From positions 1-26,023 of the forward strand of contig JASJQH010000136.1 of the NCBI GenBank assembly GCA_040143965.1: 26,023 nt of DNA, written 5' to 3'. This DNA is from Basidiobolus ranarum (taxonomy: Eukaryota; Basidiobolomycota; Basidiobolomycetes; Basidiobolales). Positions 8,580 to 19,608 of the stretch are shown here, in pieces (positions within the stretch are counted from its first letter, which is position 1; every line of letters begins with the position of its first letter). The position numbers were made by a program, and so were the translations under genes. A model generated the notes under the pieces. It was not told where the DNA came from. It ran no database searches and saw only the letters and a list, made by a program, of their open reading frames with translations.

Positions 8580-11500
8580 ATGGACACTAATTTAATCAAA
8601 ACAGTCAACAGGCTACAGGATGCTTTTGCAACCGTTGGAGTTAACAACCCGGTAGATTTACCGCAAATAGCGGTTATTGGAAGGTAGTTATACTTTAATT
8701 CGTATATCACATTCTACCTTACCAACCTATTGTCACTATAGCCAGAGTAGTGGTAAAAGTTCTGTATTAGAAAATATTGTGGGCCGCGACTTTCTCCCTA
8801 GAGGCACCGGTATCATCACTCGAAGACCTTTAGTATGAATTTTATTCGAATTCAACCATACAAACTTTGCTCGTTAATTCCTTTCCTCAACAGGTTTTAC
8901 AACTTGTCAATAGACCTTCTACAAAGGAGGTTACAAACAATGATGCACTGAAAAACTCTGAAGAACTCAAGAAGATTGACAGTAACGACTCAAAAGGTAT
9001 CAAATGTCTTATGATCTCACTCTATATTTTCCGCTACGTACCAAATTTTCCTGACAGAACCTTCGACATCAGTTACAAATGGAAAACAGGAAGCCGATGA
9101 ATGGGGAGAATTTTTACACATACCTGGAGTAAAATTCACAGATTTCAATAAGATTCGAGAAGAAATTGTGAAAGAAACCGAAACGAAAACTGGCAAAAAT
9201 GGCGGTTGGTTCATGCTTGCTTAGTGATTTTTGACCTCTGGTTCTCAATTTGTATCTCATATTCCCAAACACTCAAATTTGTAGGAATCTCGCCGCAGCC
9301 CATCAATCTTCGTATATTTTCACCAAATGTACTGACTTTGACTTTAGTGGACCTGCCTGGGCTAACTAAAGTAAGCAAATTGTGGAGTCAATGTGGTATA
9401 TCTCAGGAGTAACATACCTTTTGATATAGGTCCCTGTTGGCGACCAACCCAAAGATATTGAGAAACAGATCAGAGATATGATTATAAAATATATCACCAA
9501 GCCTAATGCCATAATCTTAGCTGTCACTGCTGGTAACACAGATCTTGCTAATTCCGATGGCCTCAAACTTGCCAGAGAAGTTGATCCGGAAGGTAAGGAT
9601 ACACATCAGTGGCATAAAATCGCATTACACCAAATACTCACTTGACTTTTTTCAATAGGCTTGCGTACCATCGGCGTTCTCACCAAGATCGATCTGATGT
9701 AGGTTGAACGATGACATTCTCTAGATCCAATCTCTTACCATAGCAATGCAATTTAGGGATCATGGGACTGACGTAGTAGATATTTTGGCTGGTCGAATCA
9801 TCCCTCTTAGACTGGGTTAGAATACTTCTTGTATACTTTCCCATGCTATCTTCATTATTAAACGAATTGCTGCTTTTATGCTCCAGGCTATGTCCCTGTC
9901 GTGAATCGTGGGCAGCGCGATATTGAGAGCAACAAAACCATTACTTCTGCTTTGGAGTATGAGAAGCAATTCTTCGAGAATCATCCATCATACAAAAGTA
10001 AAGCTCAGTACTGCGGGCCCCCCTTCTTGGCCCGGAAACTGAACATGGTATTTTTGATTTACTATACAAGTCCTCAGGTCACATGATCAATTCTGATGAT
10101 GCTGTTAGATTTTGATGCACCACATCCGAAATACTCTTCCTGAAATCAAGGCGAAAATTCAGGCAGCCCTAGCCAAATATCAAGCTGAACTCGCTCAGCT
10201 AGGCGATCCCGTTGAAGATAGCAATTCGCAACAGGTCTGAAATGTACAATATAGCAGCTTCAAGTTGGATTATCTTACTGATGGTTCGTTTCTCTCATAG
10301 GCAAATATGGTTCTTAGTGTCATAACAGAATTTTGCAATGAGTTCCGCACTATCATCGATGGTAAATCAAATGAGTTATCTACTTTTGAATTGAGTGGTG
10401 GCGCCCGCATCAGCTTTGTTTTTCATGAGGTGTTCGCAAATGGAGTTAAGAATATTGATCCTTTTGATCAAGTGAAAGATGTAGATATTCGCACAATCTT
10501 GTACAACTCCTCGGTACGTTTATATACCTCTACAATAATGGCATCAGTGACTTCTTTAACCCAACTCTGTCTCCAATTAGGGATCATCCCCTGCTTTGTT
10601 TGTTGGTACGGCTGCCTTTGAAGTAATAGTCAAGCAGCAAATCAAAAGACTGGAAGATCCAAGTACAAAATGTATTTCACTCGTGTATGACGAATTGGTG
10701 CGAATTCTCTCACAGCTATTACAGAAGCAGGTAGGATATTACAAATCAAGACTGCTCATACCATGAATGAGTTACAGAATTTTACTATTATCAAACCACT
10801 TTAGCTCTTTCGAAGATTTCCTGAACTCAAAGAGAAATTCTATCATGTTGTTATCGCTTTCTACAAAAGAGCTTTGATTCCCACGTCAAAACTTGTCCAA
10901 GACATAATCTTGTAAGTTTTGACAGTTCGTCTAAAGTTTTGGTACTCTAGCTCTACTCCCTTGACTAATAACTCAATGGATTTGTTTATGTAGTATGGAG
11001 TCCTGCTATATCAACACTGGACATCCAGATTTCCTTGGTGGACACAAAGCTTTGGCTATAATTGATGAGAGAGTTAATGCGACCAAGCATCCGCCAAATT
11101 CATCTGACTCTAAAAAGAGTGGGACAAACACGCCTGCTGGAAATCCTGGCATCTCGTTACTGAGTCAAGATTCAGAAAACTCCGAAACTGGGTTCTTTGG
11201 CAGTTTCTTTTCAAACAAAAAGAAGAAATCGAGTTTCATGGAATCAGTAAGAGCTCGTTAGGCTATATGTATTAAGCATCTGATGAAGAGTCCCATTCTC
11301 ATACAAGACCAATTATTTTTCTTCCCTTAGCCCCCTCAAATTTTGAAAGCTTCTGGGACTCTTTCCGAGAGAGAATACATGGAAACTGAAGTGATAAGTA
11401 GGTTACTCAAACTTTTTTTGAATCTAACTGGGTAAGCCAATCTCACTGTATCTGCCCTTTAGAACTTCTGATTCAATCTTACTACAATATTGTGAAGAGA

Positions 11501-11811
11501 ACGGTGATTGATATGGTTCCTAAGGCCATAACACTTAATCTAGTAGCACAAGCAAAAGAGTGTCTTCAACGAGAACTGCTGACGGAGCTTTACAAGTCCG
11601 AAGTATTGGATGAATTACTTCAGGAAAGTGAATCTACACTCCAAAGACGTAAGGAATGTAAGAAAATGATCGAGGTACGTATTGTATAGATTTAATGATT
11701 CTGACTTAGTCAACAAGTGCCGTTGACTAATTTATATAAATTCCTGCGGTTACTAAACATTAGGCTCTTCAAAAAGCCGATGAGGTAAATTTAATGAGAT
11801 TCACATTTTGA
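8580..11811 (+). CDS. VPS1: Vps1-type dynamin-related GTPase
   Basis: Large GTPase that self-assembles on membranes and drives vesicle and organelle scission (endosome/vacuole traffic, peroxisome fission). Seventeen exons: 8580-8683, 8742-8832, 8894-8996, 9058-9204, 9285-9370, 9430-9592, 9659-9698, 9757-9815, 9887-10047, 10109-10234, 10301-10513, 10581-10730, 10805-10911, 10994-11246, 11331-11397, 11463-11674, 11764-11811. All introns are GT-AG, 58-89 bp, and phases agree. They give 709 residues against 704 in yeast Vps1. GTPase motifs: G1 GSQSSGKS 34-41, switch I around GTGIITRRP (56-64), G3 DLPG 171-174, G4 TKID 240-243, VNRG 270-273. The stalk includes [17 protein letters not shown] variable insert ends in [13 protein letters not shown], and a GTPase effector domain ([17 protein letters not shown]) closes the protein. 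[18 protein letters not shown] and the insert fit Vps1 better than Dnm1. The last ten residues (VNLMRFTF end) are unlike the usual tail. Confidence 0.96.
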
Positions 11812-12370
11812 TTTGTAGCAGTGAATATCACTAATCCTATGAAACACCTAGATCGTCGCCACGGTTTAATCGTTTAATCCTCCACCATCTTTACTCTGGG
11901 AAAACACGCTAGAGAAGGGGTGCTGAACCCACTTTTCATCAATATACCACAGAGTGTTCTACCAGAACCATAGTTTATTCCACAAGCACAAAGCAGGCAG
12001 AATCTAATAATATCCGAGTAATGGACGCTTGCACATCTTACGAGAGATCCATCTTTTATTCAGAAAATCATTATAGCATGAGAAAAGATCCATGTTACTA
12101 TCTGACTTGCCATTGTTGAACAGAGAAATTAAGATAAATAACAAATTAGCTATACCTCCGATTCTTCATTTTTTTATCAGATCACCAATAAACTCAAATA
12201 TCCCTCACCAACGTTGGTATGGCTAGTAAATAATCCACAGATTAATAGTATCTTCGGAATGTGTTTCTTCATTCCACGTGTAAGCGAAATCTCCACCACT
12301 GTATGTGTCACACCACATACTGTGGGCGATTGTTTCAATATAAACTGATTTCCTCTTTTTTCCACCTGTA
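11812..12370. other. Intergenic, VPS1 3' side
   Basis: No convincing gene. An imperfect inverted repeat lies at 12296-12325 (12-bp arms ccactgtatgtg / cacatactgtgg, one mismatch, 6-base loop). A pyrimidine-rich stretch ending in tgtacag at about 12373 looks like a 3' splice site and introduces the coding-like patch that follows. Confidence 0.4.
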
Positions 12371-12373
12371 CAG

Positions 12374-13910
12374 AACGTCATCCACGAGGAAGATTCGTCA
12401 GACACCCATTTAGGACTGAATATTGTGTATTTCCAAGCAATTCAGTACGTGAAGGAATCAAGCCAAGTTGGAGTATTTCGAATTAAAACCATCGTGTCAC
12501 TTGTATATTTCATCCAACACCTGTTGATAGATCTGGAGAGCTGTCTGGATCATCTCAATGCGGCATGAAGCCTGTCAAAAGCTTCTTCGTCACAACTAAA
12601 GCAAGCGCTCATTTTTTATTGTGAGAAAGTAGCTACGACCACATTTGCCAGTTAAAACGATTTACCAGTTGTTTGGATATGGCTCTACCAATGAGCTTGT
12701 AGAGCGACTGATAACTTGTTGAACAGTCTAGAAATCCGTGATATCACTATACCAATATATAAACCACTTTCCCAGGCTCTCCAAGATGGTATCATAAAGC
12801 ACTCGGTCGTACGTTGTAGTACACTCTAAAGTGTCAACGATTCAGTTGCTAGCAGTCTACGAAAGAAGCTTCCTTGAAACCTTCCACTTGCTTTCTCCTG
12901 GAAAGAATAAAGTTCAAGGCGAGCTTAGTTGTGGTGAAATGCGAAGTTATTGTGATGAAGCTGTCGAACCTGCACCTGACTGGGCCTGGGGTTGAAACCT
13001 CCAGGCTATATTTAGTCATGACAGCTTGGGAATTAATCCTTTGTCTCTTGAAGGTATATGCATGTCAAACACAGAGCCTTATTAAGACGCGGTCTCAATA
13101 TAGATTTACCTAACAAGGTTTTGCACAATACAAATGACAACTCCGTAGGAAACGTGGGAGAACTTTCCTTCGGTGTCCAATCATCGTTACCTGTCATTAA
13201 CTGTGACTGAGGATTTTAAATGAACATTGATTCTGAACACCATTTACCTTTTTGCCAAATTGGGTTCACCAAACGAACGAATCATATCAGCTTACAACCC
13301 TTCGACTGGGAATTCTGCACCTCATTCAGGATGCATAGTCCTTTTGGTGCTAATGTCTAACTAGAGATCAGATCACAGGCTCAGTAATTGAGAATGTAAA
13401 GGCAGCCAGCAGAAGTGATATTTGGACGGGGGCTGTTTACTCTTCGGTGTGTTTCGTAGGCTATCCCATATGCAATGCTAAGATAGTAGCCCTAAAACAC
13501 TTTGGTTGAAGATCTCCCTCATAGAGACATTGTGTTGGAGCTTGCCGATTTGGTTCTCACTTGATTTTCAGCCAAGCTCTCTGATGGCTATTAGACCTAT
13601 TATGGCGCACAGCTATGCCACTACACCAGTATATTTGCAGCGGTAGCACTAGAAAAATTGGTATTCTTCATGGATCAGAGCATGAAGAGCTTTATTGTCT
13701 CACTGTGTACAGTTGGATTCGGAGTCCAAGTGAGTACTTCTGCACCCCATCGTCTTCATCCTCAGCGGAGGCAAGGCAGACGGATGGACTCGATGAGTTG
13801 GTCAGCCTCAAGGGAGAAAGAGCTCAATGTCCGTGGTAGGAGGAACAGCAGTTATGGGGATGTGTTGCCTGAGAATGATTCATTAATAATGCATCCAGAA
13901 ACTGTTTGAC
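12374..13910 (+). pseudogene. Coding-like patches of an unrecognised, probably decayed gene
   Basis: The base composition is less AT-rich than the flanks, and several plus-strand stretches read like protein in changing frames. About 64 codons open directly after a strong acceptor (12374-12566, with VIHEEDSSDTHLGLN). About 35 follow at 12722-12826 (ITIPIYKPLSQALQDG), about 50 at 12840-12995 (LETFHLLSPGKN), about 45 at 13076-13207 (NDNSVGNVGELSFG), and about 39 at 13613-13730 (VFFMDQSMKSFIVSL). The last of these ends at a consensus donor, gtgagt. Plausible splice signals at both ends could mean a live multi-exon gene, but I could not join the patches with consistent introns. A gene decayed by frameshifts fits better. 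I recognise no family. Confidence 0.3.
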
Positions 13911-14450
13911 GTGCGAACGAGATGAATGAATGATAGCTCCACGAACACCACTTGCCACTTTAATCTGAAACCTACAAAATTAGCCAATGACTCACTTACT
14001 AATAACCATGCTAAACATATGCATGCTGTACAACCATCAACAATTGGAGCCATATTCAGGCTGAAAAATATTGCGGTGTTACTGGAGAGAATGGATTTCT
14101 AAATTTCCATTTGGGTGCCATGTCTCATCTGTGTGAAGGGGACCTCCGATTTCTCTGCCTCCCCTTAGATCTAACAGCATATGAATGGACTGAGACTGAA
14201 AACTATGTCTGAATTTGGCATTTACTGCCTTAAAGATTAGATCACCCATTTAGGCATTGCTATGAGTATGAGATTGCACAATGTCAATCAGAATTATCGA
14301 ATTTGACAGTGTAGATTAGAATAGGGGCGATCTATAAGGAATTCGCTGATTGAGGCAAATAGATCGTGATCGTGCTGACGGTGAGAGTTGTCAATCCTTT
14401 ATAACGCAGCCGACACCCAACTACCAATATCTACTCTTCACTATACACAT
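13911..14450 (+). other. Intergenic, promoter side of the second F-box gene
   Basis: No ORF. Presumed promoter of the gene starting at 14451; AT-rich with no distinctive element. Confidence 0.4.
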
Positions 14451-15500
14451 ATGTCTATCCTCGCCCTCGGTACATCACAGCATTTGCTCTCGCTCCCACG
14501 AGAAGTTCTAGCTCATATACTAGGGTTCGTCGACAACCTATCACTTGCTTCACTGACTCATGTCAACTCGACTTTCTTGATCCTTGTTCGCCAAGCAATT
14601 GTTTCGAGAAAACATCTTTTGACCTCACTGATAGTTGCGGAGAGGGACTCGGGAAATTCAGCCATCTTGGCCCGTGCTACACAGAAGCCAACTCTACAAC
14701 TAGGTGTTCCTGCTTGCGCTATATACGAACGAACTGGCACCTTACATCCATTGGAGCCAGTTCCGATGCTTGCAAAAGTGTACTCTTCAAGTAACTTGTT
14801 TTTCTTACTTACTCAAATCAAGGATAGTCAACGGAGGGCAATTGACTCGCTTATAGATGAATGCCAATTTCGTCGTTGCATTAGAGAAAATGATCCATTC
14901 ACCGGGCGTCCTTCTAGTTTTATGAAGCATCCTAATGGTGCTCTTCGAATTGCCAGTCTTCCGACCATGGAGGAGGTGATCCAACTGGAACAGCGTCTTA
15001 ATATCTCCTTACCAATGGACTATGTACACTTCTTGCTTAACCATTCTCACAAGTTACATCATTTCCTTTCTTTTTCACGCGAGGCAAGATGTGAGGGTGT
15101 ACAAATCACTGAACTGGATCTAGACCACGTCAAAACCAATAGAACAATCAATACGATGAGCATTTACCAACCAAGTACCTTACTTACAAATGGACATCCC
15201 AGACGTTTTCTTTGCGTATATTCTAGCCAAAATACTGGGTATAAATTCTACCTGGATGTAACCGATCCTTTACACCATAACTTCGGGTGTATTTTTAGTA
15301 CATGGAACTCAGATCAGCAAAACCACATTCCTACTTGGACAGACCATTCGTTTACTGATCTTTTGATTCGGTTGGAACGGGCTGTGGAAGTGAGTTTGGT
15401 TAAGACACCATCGAAAATCAATGCCAAGCTACTAACTGAGAGCCCAACTGATACCTCATTGTTCCAGCAAATGAAACACATCAAGGAGATCTTTCAATAA
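14451..15500 (+). CDS. F-box protein with Knr4/Smi1 domain, second gene
   Basis: Intronless, 349 residues. The frame is open upstream to 14388 but only with a TTG; the first ATG is at 14451 and is taken as the start. Stop TAA at 15498-15500. The F-box spans about residues 13-52 (LSLPREVLAHILGFVDNL, then SLTHVNSTF). The Knr4/Smi1 domain spans about 173-312, opening with MEEVIQLEQRLNISLPMDY and closing with HIPTWTDHSFTDLLI. The paired signatures YVHFL / FGCIF / W-x3-SFTDLL line up with YMYFL / FGNIY / W-x3-SFTDLI in the gene at 4949-6010, so the two are paralogues. Outside these motifs they differ strongly, implying an old split. Probable SCF substrate adaptor; the target is unknown. Confidence 0.85.
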   Translation: MSILALGTSQHLLSLPREVLAHILGFVDNLSLASLTHVNSTFLILVRQAIVSRKHLLTSLIVAERDSGNSAILARATQKPTLQLGVPACAIYERTGTLHPLEPVPMLAKVYSSSNLFFLLTQIKDSQRRAIDSLIDECQFRRCIRENDPFTGRPSSFMKHPNGALRIASLPTMEEVIQLEQRLNISLPMDYVHFLLNHSHKLHHFLSFSREARCEGVQITELDLDHVKTNRTINTMSIYQPSTLLTNGHPRRFLCVYSSQNTGYKFYLDVTDPLHHNFGCIFSTWNSDQQNHIPTWTDHSFTDLLIRLERAVEVSLVKTPSKINAKLLTESPTDTSLFQQMKHIKEIFQ

Positions 15501-16899
15501 TTCGAAGGATGAAGCCCGTACCGCTTATTAGCTATCCTGTCACGCGTATCTTGTTTCATGTAAATACCAACATCGAACTGCCCTTAATTATTCGCGATAC
15601 GAAACGGCCGAGCCCTATATTCTGTACTAGAAGACCAATCTTAGGGGGCGTTTAATTCAAAATTCGTGAACTCCTTTCCAGCAAACCCACAGCACCTCTT
15701 TTGCATTGCGCAAGTGAAATGTATACTATCATCTTACTATCTCCATGTCCTCATAATAAACAACATTCGGACCATCATCGCGCTCACAGAAATGAAGTTT
15801 CCCATTTACCGGCACGTGATATCCTGCTTTGAAATTGCATCTACCTAAATATGAGAATTCATCTACAAAATGTCTTAGATTATTATCATTTCCACGACTA
15901 TCCAACTGGCCAGTCTATTATTTAAAGTTATCTTATCCCATAACCTCTCCCAAAAATCACTTTAATGTGATGTGGACTCACTTTAAGTCACAAGACTCGA
16001 GAAAACCCCTGGAATTTCTAAGAAACTAGATGGATGATAAATTACCGAATAGTCACATAAATTACCTGTTAAAAGTTAATCAACTAGATTGAATTTATGA
16101 ATTAATAGATGTTGGTTCTGCTGCGCCTTTCAATGGATAAGTCCCTTCGTGGCAGGCTACAATAAGAGAGGGCTCAATAATGAATGGTTTTCTATAGAAT
16201 ATGAAGAGAAAATTATAATTTGAAAATAATCAAATGTAAAGTGAATGTAAGTAAAGACAAGATAACTCGAGATTGTTCAGAATCATAAATCTAACCCTTC
16301 ATCCAGAATGCGGTAAGTACTAATGCGCTATTCTTAGAATACTTTAAAGTATGGTCTCGGCTAATACTATCAGTTTACTTTGAACCCTTTTCGTCAGTTA
16401 GTTTATGACGATTTGCTTCTACCTTACCATAAATATAAAAGCATCAAGGCCATTTGTTCTTGAGAACCAATTACCCTTCTAACTGTCGGAGATTTGTGGA
16501 TAGAACGTTTTTCTTTTGATGTAAGTCATCTCTTCGCGTAAACAACTCAATTGGGGTTTCATTTCATTTCTTAGAGCTAGTCCACATATTACACGATACA
16601 AATGTCTCTGGTTATTCCTTACTTTGAAGGATTAAGCTGCTATGCTATGACCACTAACCATTACTTTGAACTTAAAGTCCGCTTTTGAAAAGCTAAGGAG
16701 ATATCGAATAATATGTTTGACATGAAATTTAAGGTCGCTAATTTTCATTACGACAATAATGGTAATTGAGATATTTTGATGAATTTAAATCAATAACCGC
16801 TCGCATTTACTTACGTTGTGCAGTATATGGGTGAAATCAAGATCACACCAGTATATAGATGTAGCCCCAACATCTAATCTCCAATTCACAAATTTCCCA
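15501..16899. other. Intergenic AT-rich DNA
   Basis: Only short ORFs without ATG starts or recognisable motifs (for example 15666-15848 and 15829-16029). No repeats or RNA genes seen. Confidence 0.45.
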
Positions 16900-17300
16900 C
16901 AAATTGCCCGCTGTAGAATTGGTCAAATCTAACCAATCAAAGACCACTCTGAAGATCTTTAAGATATATTTGTTGCTGCTCGACCATCGGCTCAAGTGGT
17001 GATTAGGTTGGCCCAATAGGGCATTTTCTGCTAATCTTCCCTAGCAGGTTCTTTTGCTCTTGACCTGAAAATCCGTAATAGTTTATATAATGAAACTATT
17101 GAATCCCTTTTATAGAATGAGGCAGACATGGGCCCAGAAACCAATGAGTACCTTGCTCTCTAGGATTCCTCGTCCTGGCTACCTCAAACCAAATGAAAGG
17201 CGCATTGAGATTGAATTCTTCCCTCAATGGATTTCCCCCATCCACTGATCACTTTTGAGGCTCTTCTAGATGGCAAAGGCGACCAAGATTGGCACCAATA
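16900..17300 (+). pseudogene. Probable remnant of a third F-box/Smi1 gene (Smi1 C-terminal part)
   Basis: A 52-codon ORF (17090-17248) reads STLLSRIPRP, GYLKPNERR, then IEFFPQWIS. This resembles RTLLESKEP ... IHFPQWVDF of the F-box gene at 4949-6010. At DNA level, CCTCAATGG followed by ATTTC and CACTGATC (17223-17250) lines up with CCACAATGG, TTGATTTC and CACTGATC of that gene's sense strand, with a small deletion that breaks the frame before the SFTDL motif. No F-box is visible upstream. The match is short, so the call is tentative. Confidence 0.35.
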
Positions 17301-17942
17301 ATTTCAAAATGCGACCGTAATAGATATTATATAGTGGGTGTGGATTAGTACTAATTAGGTGTATATTATAAAGTTTACCACGTGAAACCTTGGAAATTAC
17401 AATGTGCCAATTTCATAGTGAACTAGAATTTAGATAGCACTAATTAATATATATATGCATTCATTCAAGTTCTGTCATACCTATGCCGAGATACTAATTT
17501 GAGACCTAGAACTTGAGAATCCGCTGAGCTAGGTATCTTCTCTCTTGCAGCACAAAAATTGCACAGTGATGAGCTTTGGTCCACGTCCCCAGACTTTGAA
17601 TTTTGTGTTTGCATCTAATTCCTTATAATTTTCGTTAAACATCGCTCAACATTTTCTATTGTTTTTCATACCAAGTTTACCTCAACTTTTCCTCACTTTT
17701 GATAAGGGGTTCTGAGCATCGACTTCTATTTATTATTCGATAAATTCTTTTGACCCTTCTTGTCTCCTTTAAACACCCCCAAACTTATTTTGCCATTTAG
17801 TTTATATTCCTTTTCTGTCACTTATTGGAAGGGCTTTTTTCTAAACTCTTTAACTTATATTCGTCTACTCGTCATTTAATTTTTTACGAGTTGTAATATT
17901 TCTTCGCATAAACACTTGTTTTGAAGCACTAAAAAATAACCT
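17301..17942 (+). promoter_or_regulatory. Promoter and pyrimidine-rich leader of the casein kinase gene
   Basis: From about 17640 to 17940 the plus strand is strikingly rich in T and C (runs such as tttctattgtttttc and ctcaacttttcctcac), ending in a short A-rich stretch before the ATG. CT-rich blocks before start codons are common in highly expressed fungal genes. Nothing coding is seen. Confidence 0.45.
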
Positions 17943-19608
17943 ATGGCTCATCATCGAGAAGACCTTCGTCGGGAAGTTCCCGGAGTAGTTGGCAGTCAAT
18001 ATCGTGTCGGTAAAAAGATAGGCATGGGGAGTTTTGGTATCATATATGAAGGTACTATGGATTTCCAAAAACTTCTGAACTTTCTTCCCTACCGAATTGT
18101 ATCTAATTCAATACTCTATTTAGGTATCAACCTTGTGAAAAACCAGCAAATTGCTATCAAATTCGTATCCTTTTATTTGGAATTTTATATTCAACTTGTA
18201 TACCTACCTTCCCATTCTCTACCTCTTGTTATATCTTAACTAGAGATTGCACTTCTAATAGGAGCCGAAAAAAACTGAAGTACCCCAACTTCGTGATGAA
18301 TATCGCACTTACAAGATCCTCGCGGGCACACGTGAGCCTTTATATTTCCCGTATGGATTTATTACCGTTGACTAACTTATCCTAATATAGCTGGCATTCC
18401 TACCGCATATTACTTTAACCAGGAGGATATCTATAACGTATTGGTCATCGACCTGCTAGGCCCAAGTTTGGAGGATCTTTTCGATATTTGTCGTCGTAAA
18501 TTTAGTTTAAAAACTGTTGCTATGCTTGCGAAACAAATGGTAAATCCACATCGGATGTGAGTATCTTTTGTCGTCTTTACTTACTTTTTGTTCGTAGTTG
18601 GCGCGAGTGGAAGCTGTACATGAACATAATTTGATCTACCGGGATATCAAACCGGATAACTTTTTGATTGGTCGTTCCCATTCGAAACATGCTAACCAAG
18701 TCTTCATGGTGGACTTTGGAATGGCTAAATATTATCGTGATCCAAAAACGAAGCAGCATATACCGTATAGAGAGCGTAAAAGCTTGAGTGGCACTGCTCG
18801 CTACATGAGTATCAATACCCACCTTGGCCGAGGTATAGACGTTATACAATATAAAATTCCAATCAAGTAGCTGTTCTTAATAGTTTTTATCAGAGCAATC
18901 ACGTAGGGATGATTTGGAGGCTCTTGGCCACGTGTTTATGTACTTCTTGAGAGGTGCTCTTCCTTGGCAAGGCTTGAAGGCCGCCACCAATAAGCAGAAA
19001 TATCAGCGAATTGGTGAGAAGAAGCAAACTACTTCAGTTCAGGAACTAGGCCATGGATTCCCTGGTAAGCTTTTATTCATCTGATTATAACCAATCTTAA
19101 AGCTGATCATCATTTACACAGAGGAATTCGGGAAATTTCTTTCTTATGCTCGCCAACTTGAGTTTGATGAAACTCCCGATTACAAATACTTACGGAGTTT
19201 GTTCGATAAAGTTTTAGAACGAATTGGCGAGCGCGACGATGGCATTTTTGACTGGGTCCTAATCAACAAAAATAGCAAGCATGAGGTAAGTCATTCAGCT
19301 GTTTCGGCCTGCACCATCCTCCAAGATACGATGTTTATATTGACTATTCTTGGATTATAAAGCAAAGCGAACATACCTCTCAAACTTACTTGCAGCCCGA
19401 GCGTAACACAACGCCACACCATTCCAGAGAATCTCAGCATAGACCTTATCAGAGTAAAAGTCCCAACAATAGTAGTTATCAGCATAACAAGCATGATTAT
19501 CGCCATTCAAGAAACAACACTCCATCTCCTGAGCACTTGAATGAAGGAAACAAAGGATTCTGGGCCCGACTCATGGATATTCTAACATGTCGTTCTTGCT
19601 ACACATAG
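17943..19608 (+). CDS. Casein kinase 1, membrane-associated Yck1/Yck2 type
   Basis: Serine/threonine kinase of the fungal Yck / CK1-gamma group, expected at the plasma membrane and endosomes, acting in nutrient sensing, endocytosis and morphogenesis. Eight exons: 17943-18051, 18124-18164, 18262-18331, 18391-18539, 18598-18832, 18894-19064, 19122-19285, 19396-19608. All introns are GT-AG with consistent phases, giving 383 residues. Gly-rich loop GMGSFG 27-32; catalytic Lys 49 (AIKF); YRDIKPDN 137-144 with Asp 139; DFG 162-164; the CK1 signature [10 protein letters not shown] 187-196 in place of [20 protein letters not shown] in the C-lobe. The tail (about 314-383) is Ser/Asn/His-rich and ends [17 protein letters not shown]. 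The FW...C ending matches the palmitoylated C-terminus of Yck proteins, but the cysteines are spaced C-x2-C and followed by two residues, not a terminal CC. The tail is shorter than in yeast Yck1/2. Confidence 0.95.

Noticed and set aside
12500-12566. Resemblance of a QHLLIDLES stretch to the HHxxxD region of NRPS condensation domains
   Set aside because: The second His is replaced, no other condensation, adenylation or carrier motif is found nearby, and the similarity is too short.
12655-12720. Similarity between a scrap with FGYGSTNE here and FGYEDVGN at about 20310, suggesting that the two decayed regions are paralogues
   Set aside because: Only a few residues agree and I found no second anchor; it could be chance.
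17865-18068. Minus-strand ORF of 67 codons over the start of the casein kinase gene
   Set aside because: Antisense shadow of exon 1 and the leader, with no motif of its own.
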